A DNA stretch of 64,000 bases from Paraburkholderia susongensis. Lineage in GTDB: Bacteria > Pseudomonadota > Gammaproteobacteria > Burkholderiales > Burkholderiaceae. Below, in pieces: positions 29,309-38,293 of this stretch. Under the pieces are notes generated by a model. It had not been told where the DNA came from. It saw nothing but the letters and a program-made list of their open reading frames with translations, and did no database searches. The stretch is from contig NZ_FXAT01000001.1 in assembly GCF_900177725.1 (NCBI RefSeq), positions 930,001-994,000 of the forward strand, in the 5' to 3' direction. How positions within the stretch are numbered: the first letter of the stretch is position 1; each line of letters starts with the position of its first letter. A program made the translations under genes and the position numbers.

Positions 29309-29340
29309 TATCAGGCATCGAGCGGATTCGATGCGAAATC

Positions 29341-29607
29341 CTAGTTGTCTTGAGGGCACTGCAGATTGCAGCCGTTCGGATCCCCCATGTCACCGCGCTT
29401 ACGGGCCGCCGAGCGTGTGCCATGCTGATACTTGGCTGACGGCGCGGAAGCCGCGAACGGCATTTGCGGATGCTCGTTGAGACGGAACTCGTCCTGCAGG
29501 ATGCCGCCCGGCACGCCGGGCGAATTCTGCGCGAAAGCAACGGAGACGGTGGCGCAAAGCACACCTGCCGCTGCAACTGCGGCACATGCGTGGAGAAGGG
29601 CTTTCAT
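29341..29607 (-). CDS. Small exported hypothetical protein
   Basis: An 88-residue protein with signal peptide MKALLHACAAVAAAGVLCATVSVAFA. The mature part (about 62 residues) is polar, contains NSPGVPGGILQDEFRLNEHPQMPFAAS and ends in NGCNLQCPQDN with two cysteines. I do not recognise a domain. The signal peptide and coding bias make it a likely real gene. It is convergent with the COG4315-type gene. Confidence 0.65.
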   Translation of the reverse strand: MKALLHACAAVAAAGVLCATVSVAFAQNSPGVPGGILQDEFRLNEHPQMPFAASAPSAKYQHGTRSAARKRGDMGDPNGCNLQCPQDN

Positions 29608-29715
29608 ATCGGTTCAGCGCAACGTGGCGCGCGGTTAAAGCGGAAGCGAAGCTAACAGAGTATCCGAAACGAACGCACTTCGCAGCGGTACCGGCAGCCT
29701 TATGTTTACAGCCTC

Positions 29716-30795
29716 TTACGCCACCGCTTCGCCGAGGCCCTCGGCCAGATCCACGAGCCGGCCGCAGTCGCGCGGATCGTAACCATCGAGCAGCTCGACA
29801 CTATGGCGAAACGCGCTGCCGCGCAGCAGCCCGATCACGGACGCAAGCGGCGTGCGCGTGAGATGCGCGCGGTCGCAGGCAAAGTAGTAGTCCTCGTCGA
29901 CGACCGGAATGAAGTCGAGCCCGAAGTGATGCGCGGCCGGCTCCACGCCGAAGCCCACATCCGCCATGCCGCTCGCGACAAAGGCCGCAATCGCCGAATG
30001 CGTGAGCTCGGTCGACGCATACCCATTGACCCGGTCCGGGTCCACGCCGATCCGGCGCAGCGCGAGATCGAGCAGCATGCGCGTGCCGGAGCCGGGCTGC
30101 CGGTTGACGAAGCGAATGTCGTCGCGGGCGAGATCGGCGAGGCCGGCGATCCGCTTCGGATTGCCCTTGCCGATGAAAAGCCCCTGTTTGCGCCGCGTCA
30201 GATGCACGAGCACATGACGCTGCGGGTCGAGCCAGCGCCGGTAGGTATCGGCGCAGGCCGCGCGAAATTCGCCGAGCGGCAGGTGAAAGCCCGCCAGATC
30301 GCATTCGCCGCGCGCGAGCGCGCTGACGGCGTCCGCACTATCCCGGTATTTGATGTCGACCGGCAGATCGCGCGCGACGAGCGCTGTCACGAGCGCGGCC
30401 ACCGCGTAACCGTGCGATGCGTGGATGCGCACGTCGTCGGCGGGCGGCGCGAGCCAGCGGTTCAGATCGCTCGCCACCTCGCTCGCGAGCGCCTGCAGAT
30501 TGCCGTCGAGCCGCTCGCCGCACAGCCGCTGCGCGCGCAGCACCGCCTGGCCGAGCTCGGAGAGCACGGAGCCGCGCCCGCGCTCTTTCGCGATCAGCGC
30601 CCCGCCCAGACGCTCCTCGATGCTGCGCAGCAACCCCCACGCGTGCCGGTAGGACAAACCCTTAAGCGCCGCGGCCTGCGCGATGCTGCCCGATTCGTCG
30701 ACGAGCGCGAGCAGCGGCACCACGTCAGACAGGCTGGCCTCGCGGCCGTCCGCGCCCTTCACCACCAGTTCGACCTGGCATTCGATCCTGACCAT
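29716..30795 (-). CDS. fdsR: ModE-type HTH regulator with periplasmic-binding-protein-like domain (FdsR-like)
   Basis: A 359-residue regulator. The N-terminal ~110 residues are a ModE-type winged helix: SLSDVVPLLALVDESGSIAQAAALKGLSYRHAWGLLRSIE. The remainder is a PBP-like domain (PF12727 type) with VNRQPGSGTRMLLDLAL and VEPAAHHFGLDFIPVVDEDYYF, related to molybdate-binding and LysR effector domains. It is divergent from the molybdenum formate dehydrogenase operon, where C. necator has fdsR, so it probably senses formate, molybdate or cofactor and controls fds. The gene name is inferred from position. The TOBE/Mop domains of ModE are absent. Confidence 0.8.
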   Translation of the reverse strand: MVRIECQVELVVKGADGREASLSDVVPLLALVDESGSIAQAAALKGLSYRHAWGLLRSIEERLGGALIAKERGRGSVLSELGQAVLRAQRLCGERLDGNLQALASEVASDLNRWLAPPADDVRIHASHGYAVAALVTALVARDLPVDIKYRDSADAVSALARGECDLAGFHLPLGEFRAACADTYRRWLDPQRHVLVHLTRRKQGLFIGKGNPKRIAGLADLARDDIRFVNRQPGSGTRMLLDLALRRIGVDPDRVNGYASTELTHSAIAAFVASGMADVGFGVEPAAHHFGLDFIPVVDEDYYFACDRAHLTRTPLASVIGLLRGSAFRHSVELLDGYDPRDCGRLVDLAEGLGEAVA

Positions 30796-30843
30796 ATATG
30801 CTCAACTCTTTCCTATTGCGCGTACCGTCTGGCCCGCCTATCG

Positions 30844-30871
30844 TTCAGCTATACCATATCGGATAAGCGAA
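30844..30871. promoter_or_regulatory. Imperfect palindrome in the fdsR-fdsG divergent promoter region
   Basis: TTCAGCTATACC and GGATAAGCGAA are imperfect inverted repeats around ATATC. The A/T-rich, TATA-containing dyad resembles the style of ModE operators. A second partial dyad (TGCAC ... GTGCA) lies at 30880-30905. Candidate operator only. Confidence 0.4.
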
Positions 30872-30929
30872 GCATACGTGCACACATTATGAATAACAAG
30901 TGCATATATCGCTTTGAAGGAGCCCCCAA

Positions 30930-31415
30930 TTGGATGATTCTCTCGCCCTCGCGCCGGATCAGCTCGTGCAGCGTCACGCGCAGCCGGGCAGATCGCTGCT
31001 GACCATCCTGCACGCGATCCAGGACGATCTCGGCTACGTGCCGCCCGCCGTGGTTGAACCGCTCGCTCGCGCGCTGAACCTCTCGCGCGCGGAAGTGCAC
31101 GGCGTCATCACCTACTACCACCATTTCCGCACCACGCCCGCTGCGCCCGTGACCGTGCAACTGTGCCGCGCCGAAGCATGCCGCAGCATGGGCACCGAAG
31201 CACTCGCACAGCACATCGAGGCGCACACCGGTTGCCGTTTCGACACCGGGCATCAGGACGGCGCCAACGTGGAACTCGAATCGGTGTACTGCCTCGGCCA
31301 ATGCGCGCTATCGCCGGCGCTGATGCTCAACGGCACCCTGCACGCGCGCGTGTCACCGCAAAAATTCGACGCGCTGTTCGCCGCGGCCCGCAAGCGCGTG
31401 GAGGTGCCGGCATGA
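30930..31415 (+). CDS. fdsG: NAD-dependent formate dehydrogenase, gamma subunit
   Basis: NuoE-like [2Fe-2S] electron-transfer subunit of the soluble molybdenum formate dehydrogenase, 161 residues. Cluster ligands are Cys79 and Cys84 (LCRAEACRSMG) and Cys121 and Cys125 (YCLGQCALSPA). It starts with TTG at 30930: a strong GAAGGAG sits seven bases upstream, and no in-frame ATG is available. It overlaps fdsB by four bases (ATGA), so translation is coupled. Confidence 0.93.
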   Translation: MDDSLALAPDQLVQRHAQPGRSLLTILHAIQDDLGYVPPAVVEPLARALNLSRAEVHGVITYYHHFRTTPAAPVTVQLCRAEACRSMGTEALAQHIEAHTGCRFDTGHQDGANVELESVYCLGQCALSPALMLNGTLHARVSPQKFDALFAAARKRVEVPA

Positions 31416-32986
31416 CGCGCATCTATGTCCCCCGCGATTCATCGGCGCTCGCGCTCGGCGCCGATGCGCTTGCTGAAGCCATCGCGACCGAGGCCACGCG
31501 CCGCGGCATCGACATCGAACTCGTGCGCAACGGCTCGCGCGGGCTGCTGTGGCTCGAACCGCTCGTCGAGGTTGCGACGCCCGAAGGCCGCATCGGTTAC
31601 GCGAACGTCGAAACGCAAGACGTCGCCGCGCTATTCGATGCGGGTTTCGTCGACGGCGGCGAGCATGCGCGGCGCGTCGGCGTGGTCGACGAGATTCCGT
31701 ATCTGAAGAAGCAGCAACGCCTGACCTTTGCGCGCATCGGTATCACCGATCCGCTGTCGATCGACGACTACCTCGCCAACGGCGGCCTCGACGGCCTGCG
31801 CGCGGCACTGCAAACCGACGGCGACGCCGCCTGCGCAGCGCTGATCGAATCCGGCCTGCGCGGTCGTGGCGGCGCGGCGTTTCCGGCCGGCATCAAATGG
31901 CGCACGGTGCGCGGCGCGAAGGCGGCGCAGAAGTACATCGTCTGCAATGCCGACGAGGGCGACTCGGGCACCTTCTCCGATCGCCTCGTGATGGAAAGCG
32001 ACCCGTACATGCTGATCGAAGGCATGATCATCGCGGGCGTCGTGACGGGCGCCACGGTCGGCTACATCTACGTGCGCAGCGAATACCCGCATTCGATCGC
32101 GACGCTCGAAGCGGCCATCGCCCACGCGCGCAAAGCGGGCTGGCTCGGCGACAGCGTGCTCTCGAGTACGCACCGCTTCGAGCTGTTCGTCGCGAAAGGC
32201 GCGGGCTCATACGTGTGCGGCGAAGAAACCGCGCTGCTCGAATCGCTCGAAGGCAAGCGCGGCATCGTGCGCGCAAAGCCGCCGGTGCCGGCGCTTGCCG
32301 GTTTGTACGGCCAGCCGACCGTCATCAACAACGTCATCACGCTCGCGACGGTGCCGATCATTTTCGCGCGCGGCGCGGCGTTCTATCAGAACTTCGGCAT
32401 GGGCCGCTCGCGCGGCACGCTGCCGTTCCAGCTCGCCGGCAACATCAGGCGCGGCGGGCTCGTCGAACTTGCGTTCGGCGTGACACTGCGCGAGTTGCTC
32501 GAAGACTACGGCGGCGGCACGGCGAGCGGCCGGCCGGCGCGCGCGGTGCAGGTGGGCGGCCCGCTCGGCACGTATCTGCCGCAAAGCCAGTGGGACATTC
32601 CGATGGACTACGAAGCGTATGCGGCAGTCGGCGCGGTGATCGGCCACGGCGGCCTCGTCGTGCACGACGACACCTCGAATCTCGCCGAACTCGCGCAATA
32701 CGCGATGCACTTCTGCGCGCTCGAATCATGCGGCAAATGCACGCCGTGCCGGATCGGCTCGACGCGCGGCGTCGAGGTGATCGCGCGGATTCGCAACGGC
32801 GACACATCCACGCGCCAGGTGCAATTGCTGCGCGATCTGTGCGACACGATGGTGTCCGGTTCGTTGTGCGCGATGGGCGGCATGACGCCGTACCCGGTGC
32901 TGTCCGCGCTCGATCATTTCCCCGAAGACTTCGGTCTCGCCGGCGATCACACTGCCGATCACGCCACCAAAGCGGCCGCGGCCTGA
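31412..32986 (+). CDS. fdsB: NAD-dependent formate dehydrogenase, beta subunit
   Basis: NuoF-like diaphorase subunit of 524 residues that binds FMN and NAD and passes electrons to NAD. The N-terminal ~110 residues are a thioredoxin-like region without the cysteine set. FMN/NAD motifs GLRGRGGAAFPAGIKW and ADEGDSGTFSDR are present, as are the [4Fe-4S] ligands in ESCGKCTPCRIGSTRG plus Cys in SLCAMGG. The start is ATG 31412, overlapping fdsG. Confidence 0.95.
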   Translation: MTRIYVPRDSSALALGADALAEAIATEATRRGIDIELVRNGSRGLLWLEPLVEVATPEGRIGYANVETQDVAALFDAGFVDGGEHARRVGVVDEIPYLKKQQRLTFARIGITDPLSIDDYLANGGLDGLRAALQTDGDAACAALIESGLRGRGGAAFPAGIKWRTVRGAKAAQKYIVCNADEGDSGTFSDRLVMESDPYMLIEGMIIAGVVTGATVGYIYVRSEYPHSIATLEAAIAHARKAGWLGDSVLSSTHRFELFVAKGAGSYVCGEETALLESLEGKRGIVRAKPPVPALAGLYGQPTVINNVITLATVPIIFARGAAFYQNFGMGRSRGTLPFQLAGNIRRGGLVELAFGVTLRELLEDYGGGTASGRPARAVQVGGPLGTYLPQSQWDIPMDYEAYAAVGAVIGHGGLVVHDDTSNLAELAQYAMHFCALESCGKCTPCRIGSTRGVEVIARIRNGDTSTRQVQLLRDLCDTMVSGSLCAMGGMTPYPVLSALDHFPEDFGLAGDHTADHATKAAAA

Positions 32987-33001
32987 CCCAGGAGCCACAT
33001 C

Positions 33002-35959
33002 ATGTCCGATCAGTTCAACTCCTCCACTGGCGGCTGCGGTTCAGGCAATTGCGCGTGCAAGTCGCAGGCGCAAGCACGCGCCGCCAACCCCGCTTTGAAC
33101 CCCTTCGCCGACGACATCGATTACGGCACACCCGAGCGTCACGCCGACGTCGACGTCACGCTCGAAATCGACGGCCAGGCGGTGACCGTGCCCGCCGGCA
33201 CGTCGGTGATGCGCGCGGCGATCGAAGCCGGCGTCAACGTGCCGAAGCTCTGCGCGACCGATTCGCTCGAACCGTTCGGCTCGTGCCGCCTGTGCCTCGT
33301 CGAAATCGAAGGACGGCGCGGCTATCCGGCTTCATGCACGACGCCGGTCGAAGCCGGCATGAAGGTGCGCACACAGACTGACCGTCTGCAGACGCTGCGC
33401 CGCAATGTGATGGAACTGTACATCTCCGACCATCCGCTCGACTGCCTCACCTGCCCCGCCAACGGCGACTGCGAGCTGCAGGACATGGCGGGCGTGACGG
33501 GCTTGCGCGAAGTGCGCTACGGCTTCGACGGCGCGAATCATCTGAAGGACCAGAAGGACGAATCGAATCCGTACTTCACCTACGATCCGTCGAAGTGCAT
33601 CGTCTGCAATCGCTGCGTGCGCGCGTGCGAGGAAACGCAGGGCACGTTCGCGCTGACGATCGCCGGACGCGGCTTCGAATCGCGCGTCGCGGCCAGCGAA
33701 AACCAGCCGTTCATGGAATCGGAGTGCGTCTCGTGCGGCGCGTGCGTGGCCGCGTGCCCGACCGCGACCCTGCAGGAAAAGAGCGTCGTCATGCTCGGCC
33801 AGGCCGAGCATTCGGTCGTCACGACCTGCGCGTATTGCGGCGTCGGCTGCTCGTTCAAGGCCGAGATGAAGGGCAACCAGGTCGTGCGGATGGTGCCGCA
33901 CAAGAACGGCCAGGCCAACGAAGGCCATGCGTGCGTGAAGGGCCGCTTCGCCTGGGGCTACGCGACGCACAAGGACCGCATCACGAAGCCGATGATCCGC
34001 GCGAAGATCACCGACCCGTGGCGCGAAGTGAGCTGGGACGAAGCGATCTCGTATGCGGCGTCGGAATTCCGCCGCATCCAGACCAAGCACGGGCGCGATT
34101 CGATCGGCGGCATCACGTCGTCGCGCTGCACGAACGAAGAAACGTATCTCGTGCAGAAGCTCGTGCGTGCCGCGTTCGGCAACAACAACGTCGACACCTG
34201 CGCGCGCGTGTGCCATTCGCCGACCGGCTACGGCCTGAAGACGACGCTCGGCGAATCGGCGGGCACGCAGACGTTCGCGTCGGTCGATAAAGCCGACGTC
34301 ATCATGGTGATCGGCGCGAATCCGACCGACGGCCACCCGGTGTTCGGCTCGCGGCTAAAGCGTCGCGTGCGCGAAGGCGCAAAGCTGATCGTCGTCGATC
34401 CGCGCAGGATCGATATCGTCGACACACCGCATGTGAAGGCATCGCACCATCTGCAATTGCGGCCCGGCACCAACGTCGCGATCATCAACGCGCTCGCGCA
34501 TGTGATCGTCACCGAAGGTCTGCTCAACGAAGCATTCATCGCCGAGCGCTGCGAGACGCGCGCGTTCGAGCAGTGGCGCGATTTCGCCGCGCTGCCGGAG
34601 AACGCGCCGGAAGCAACCGAAGCAGCGACCGGCGTGCCGGCCCAGCAGGTGCGCGAAGCGGCCCGCATCTACGCAACCGGCGGCAACGCCGCGATCTACT
34701 ACGGGCTCGGCGTCACCGAACACGCGCAAGGCTCGACGATGGTGATCGGTATCGCGAACCTCGCGATGGCGACCGGCAACGTCGGCCGCGAAGGCGTCGG
34801 CGTGAATCCGCTGCGCGGCCAGAACAACGTGCAGGGCTCGTGCGACATGGGCTCGTTCCCGCACGAGTTGCCGGGCTATCGCCATATCGGCGACACGGTG
34901 ACGCGTTCGCTCTTCGAAGACGCATGGAGCGTCACGCTGCAACCCGAGCCCGGCCTGCGCATTCCGAACATGTTCGACGCCGCGCTGCACGGCAGCTTCA
35001 TGGGTCTCTACTGCCAGGGCGAGGACATCGTGCAGTCGGACCCGAACACACATCATGTGGCGGCGGCGTTGTCGTCGATGGAATGCATCGTCGTGCAGGA
35101 CATTTTCCTCAACGAGACCGCCAAGTACGCGCACGTGCTGCTGCCCGGCTCGTCGTTCCTCGAAAAGGACGGCACCTTCACGAATGCCGAGCGCCGTATC
35201 TCGCGCGTGCGCAAGGTGATGCCGCCGCTCGCAGGTTACGCGGACTGGGAAGTCACGCTGCTGCTCTCGCACGCGCTCGGCTACGAAATGAACTACACGC
35301 ATCCGTCGGAGATCATGGACGAGATCGCGCGACTCACGCCGACCTTCCACGGCGTGTCGTATCGGAAGCTCGACGAGCTCGGCAGCCTCCAGTGGCCGTG
35401 CAACGAAGACGCGCCCGACGGCACGCCGACCATGCACGTCGATACCTTCGTGCGCGGCAAGGGCCGCTTCGTGATTACGAAGTTCATCGCATCGCCGGAA
35501 AAGGTCACGCGCAAGTATCCGCTGCTGCTGACGACCGGCCGCATCCTCTCGCAATACAACGTCGGCGCGCAGACGCGCCGCACCGACAACTCGCGCTGGC
35601 ATGACGAGGACCGGCTCGAACTGCATCCGCACGACGCGGAAGAACGCGGCATCAAGACAGGCGACTGGGTCGGCATCGAATCGCGCGCAGGCCAGACCGT
35701 GCTGCGCGCGAAGGTGACTTCGCGGATGCAGCCGGGCGTGGTCTACACGACGTTCCACTTCCCCGAATCGGGCGCGAACGTGATTACGACCGACAGCTCC
35801 GATTGGGCGACCAACTGCCCCGAATACAAGGTGACCGCGGTGCAGGTGATGCCGGTCGAGCAACCGTCGCAATGGCAGAAGGACTATTCGCGCTTCAACC
35901 ACGAACAGCTCGAATTGCTCAGGCAGCGCGAGTTGGCCAACGTAAGCGCGGGCAAGTGA
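33002..35959 (+). CDS. fdsA: NAD-dependent formate dehydrogenase, catalytic alpha subunit
   Basis: Mo-bis-MGD formate dehydrogenase of 985 residues. N-terminal NuoG-like ferredoxin part: [2Fe-2S] at Cys84, 95, 98 and 112; a His-ligated [4Fe-4S] at His144, Cys148, 151 and 157; two more [4Fe-4S] at Cys199-209 and Cys242-252. A fourth [4Fe-4S] next to the molybdopterin uses Cys276, 279, 283 and 311. The molybdenum ligand is Cys404 with His405 in DTCARVCHSPTGYG. The N-terminus has an extra GGCGSGNCACK motif whose role is unclear. Start ATG 33002, sixteen bases after fdsB. Confidence 0.96.
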   Translation: MSDQFNSSTGGCGSGNCACKSQAQARAANPALNPFADDIDYGTPERHADVDVTLEIDGQAVTVPAGTSVMRAAIEAGVNVPKLCATDSLEPFGSCRLCLVEIEGRRGYPASCTTPVEAGMKVRTQTDRLQTLRRNVMELYISDHPLDCLTCPANGDCELQDMAGVTGLREVRYGFDGANHLKDQKDESNPYFTYDPSKCIVCNRCVRACEETQGTFALTIAGRGFESRVAASENQPFMESECVSCGACVAACPTATLQEKSVVMLGQAEHSVVTTCAYCGVGCSFKAEMKGNQVVRMVPHKNGQANEGHACVKGRFAWGYATHKDRITKPMIRAKITDPWREVSWDEAISYAASEFRRIQTKHGRDSIGGITSSRCTNEETYLVQKLVRAAFGNNNVDTCARVCHSPTGYGLKTTLGESAGTQTFASVDKADVIMVIGANPTDGHPVFGSRLKRRVREGAKLIVVDPRRIDIVDTPHVKASHHLQLRPGTNVAIINALAHVIVTEGLLNEAFIAERCETRAFEQWRDFAALPENAPEATEAATGVPAQQVREAARIYATGGNAAIYYGLGVTEHAQGSTMVIGIANLAMATGNVGREGVGVNPLRGQNNVQGSCDMGSFPHELPGYRHIGDTVTRSLFEDAWSVTLQPEPGLRIPNMFDAALHGSFMGLYCQGEDIVQSDPNTHHVAAALSSMECIVVQDIFLNETAKYAHVLLPGSSFLEKDGTFTNAERRISRVRKVMPPLAGYADWEVTLLLSHALGYEMNYTHPSEIMDEIARLTPTFHGVSYRKLDELGSLQWPCNEDAPDGTPTMHVDTFVRGKGRFVITKFIASPEKVTRKYPLLLTTGRILSQYNVGAQTRRTDNSRWHDEDRLELHPHDAEERGIKTGDWVGIESRAGQTVLRAKVTSRMQPGVVYTTFHFPESGANVITTDSSDWATNCPEYKVTAVQVMPVEQPSQWQKDYSRFNHEQLELLRQRELANVSAGK

Positions 35960-35967
35960 GGCGAGCG

Positions 35968-36225
35968 ATGGACAATCGGAATCTGATCGACATGGCGAAC
36001 CGGATCGGCGACTTCTTCGAATCGATGCCGGACCACGAAGAGGCGCTGACCGGCGTCGCCGAACACATCCGCCGCTTCTGGGAGCCGCGCATGCGGCGCG
36101 CGCTGCTCGCGACGCTCGACGAAGCGCCGGATGCGTATGACATTGCGCTATCGGACTTCGTGCGCGAGGCGATCGTCGGGCATCGCGCGCAGTTGACGCC
36201 GGTGGAGACCTCGACGACGGCTTAG
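35968..36225 (+). CDS. fdsD: NAD-dependent formate dehydrogenase, delta subunit
   Basis: Small FdsD protein of 85 residues (NLIDMANRIGDFFESMPDHEEALTGVAEHIRRFW), found with cytosolic molybdenum FDHs and needed for full activity or stability. It follows fdsA by eight bases. In Cupriavidus and Rhodobacter the fdhD-type sulfurtransferase gene fdsC lies between fdsA and fdsD; it is missing here. The ATG at 35968 is the start of the conserved region. Confidence 0.92.
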   Translation: MDNRNLIDMANRIGDFFESMPDHEEALTGVAEHIRRFWEPRMRRALLATLDEAPDAYDIALSDFVREAIVGHRAQLTPVETSTTA

Positions 36226-36277
36226 GTCGCTTCGGCGTCTCAGCCCGCTACGGCGATTTAAGCCGCCGCGGCCCGAG
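36224..36277. repeat. Degenerate 18-bp triplication overlapping the fdsD stop codon
   Basis: Three 18-bp units aligned at 36224, 36242 and 36260 keep the pattern AG-CGCT-CGGCG. Similarity is low but in register. Confidence 0.35.
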
Positions 36278-36307
36278 CCGCAGCTCACGCCCAGGCGGCG
36301 CTCGCCA

Positions 36308-38044
36308 TCACAACGCCACCCGCTCCGGCACCTCGCCCCCCACCGCGAACCACGCCTCGCAGTGCCGCAGCAGACCGAGCAGATCCGATCCGGTCCGTCC
36401 GCGCGCACTGATATACCCATCGGGCCGCACGAGATAAAACGACGGCCGCGTGCGTCCATACGATTCGGCAAGCGCGGGACCACCGTCACCGCTCGTATCG
36501 GTAATGCGCCAGATCCGCACCGCGCCCGGCAGCAGGCGCTCGATCTCGGCCGCGAGCTTCTCCACCTCCGGGTCCGGCGGCGGCGCATGCTTCGCGGCGG
36601 GATCGAGCGGCGTGCCGTCGACGGGCAACGGCGGCACGAGCAGAAACAGCGAGAAAAACGCCGGATCGTGCAGATCGAAGATGCAACCCACGCCGGGCGC
36701 GCGCCCAAGCGGCCCATCGACGACATGCACGAGCGCATCGGGTGCGCGTTCGCCCGCACGCGGGCCGCCGTCGAGCACGCGCTCGAACGTGAGCGGACTG
36801 CGCCGGTACTGGATCGACAACTCGCTGATCGTCGCGCGCGCGGCGTCGCGCAGCGGACCGAGCGCGGCGAGCACCGGCATCACGCGCTCGCGCAGCAGCT
36901 TGAGCGGACCATGACCAGCCTCGGCCATCTGCATGATGAAGCCGGTCTGGCGCAGCACCTCGCGCTCGATCGGATGCCGTTCGAGGTGATACGTGTCGAG
37001 CAGGCGGTCCGGCGCCGCGCCGCGGATCACGCGCGCGAGCTTCCAGCCGAGGTTGAGCGCTTCCTGGATACCCGTGTTCAAGCCCTGCGCACCGGCCGGA
37101 CTGTGCACGTGCGCGGCGTCACCGGCAAGAAAGATGCGGCCCACGCGCAGGCGGTCCACCATCCGGCTATTGACGTGGAAATACGAGGACCACGCGAGAT
37201 CCGATACGTCGACGCGCTCGCGCACGCGCCGCGCGATCAGCGCCTTGCATTGTTCGAGCGACGGCGCCAGGTCTGGGTCCAGTACCGGGGCCGACGGTGA
37301 CTCGCCGGGCGCCGCGGACGCCGGCGGTACGGCGATGCCGAACGGCCGGGCCGCATGATCGGCGATCAGCCGATGGCGGCCGTGGCCCATCGGAAAGAGC
37401 GCGACCAGCCCCTCGCCGGACGCGAAGATGTGGAACTCGTCGTCGGGCCAGTCGGTTTCGGCGCGCAGGTCGGCGAGCAGGAAGGTCTGCTCGAAGGTCT
37501 TGCCCTCGAAGCTCAGGCCGAGCCGCTGGCGGATCGAGCTATGCGCGCCGTCGGCGGCGATCAGGTACGACGGACGCATCGGTTCGGTGTGGCCGTCCGC
37601 GCGGCGCAGCGTCGCCTGAATGCTCGCCGAGCCTTGCATGAACATCGTCAGTTCGACGCCGCGCTCGACCGTCACGCCGAGCGTGGCGAGATGCTCGGTG
37701 AGCAGCCGCTCGGTGGTCGATTGTTCGAGAAACAGCAGATACGGATAGCGCGTGTGCAGCGGATCGAAATCGAGCTGCGCGAGCCGCATGCCGTTCGAGA
37801 AGAGATTCGCGACGCGCGCGCGATGGCCGAGTTCGAGAAACGGTTCGATCAGCCGGTGCTGCTCGAGCAGCTCGAGCGTGCGGGCCTGAATGCCGATCGC
37901 GCGCGAATGCGGATTCGGCTGCAGCGCCTTGTCGATCAGACGCACGGGAATATGGGCACGCGCGAGACTCAACGCTGCGGCAAGTCCGGTGGGACCGGCC
38001 CCGACGATCAGCACTGGCGACGCATCGTATGCGGCAGCGTCCAT
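36308..38044 (-). CDS. FAD-dependent aromatic hydroxylase-type monooxygenase
   Basis: Class A flavoprotein monooxygenase of 578 residues in the PheA/TfdB/MhpA family. It has the FAD motif VLIVGAGPTGLAAAL at residue 12, the family motif around GADGAHS-type YLIAADGAHSSIRQRLG, and GRIFLAGDAAHVHSPAGAQGLNTGIQEALNL binding the FAD ribityl. The C-terminal ~150 residues are a thioredoxin-like domain as in phenol hydroxylase. The substrate is unknown. The ATG at 38044 has GGAG eight bases upstream. It is convergent with fdsD. Confidence 0.85.
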   Translation of the reverse strand: MDAAAYDASPVLIVGAGPTGLAAALSLARAHIPVRLIDKALQPNPHSRAIGIQARTLELLEQHRLIEPFLELGHRARVANLFSNGMRLAQLDFDPLHTRYPYLLFLEQSTTERLLTEHLATLGVTVERGVELTMFMQGSASIQATLRRADGHTEPMRPSYLIAADGAHSSIRQRLGLSFEGKTFEQTFLLADLRAETDWPDDEFHIFASGEGLVALFPMGHGRHRLIADHAARPFGIAVPPASAAPGESPSAPVLDPDLAPSLEQCKALIARRVRERVDVSDLAWSSYFHVNSRMVDRLRVGRIFLAGDAAHVHSPAGAQGLNTGIQEALNLGWKLARVIRGAAPDRLLDTYHLERHPIEREVLRQTGFIMQMAEAGHGPLKLLRERVMPVLAALGPLRDAARATISELSIQYRRSPLTFERVLDGGPRAGERAPDALVHVVDGPLGRAPGVGCIFDLHDPAFFSLFLLVPPLPVDGTPLDPAAKHAPPPDPEVEKLAAEIERLLPGAVRIWRITDTSGDGGPALAESYGRTRPSFYLVRPDGYISARGRTGSDLLGLLRHCEAWFAVGGEVPERVAL

Positions 38045-38293
38045 GCAGAACTCCGGCGGCAACAATGCGCTCTAGTGTACGCCGCCGATAATGCACACAC
38101 GCGTGCGCTGCATCAATCGTGGAAGCGGCTGGTGGGGTACGGCGGCGCATCGTGCATCGCACAGGCAAGTCGTGTTGCCGGCCATCGTGCCGTACCTTGC
38201 CCCGTCCTTCCGGTCCCCCGCCCAAATCCGGGCTCCCCGCGCCAAGTGTGGGAAAATGCGGCCTCAGTCTGATCCGAATGCCATTCCTCCGTC

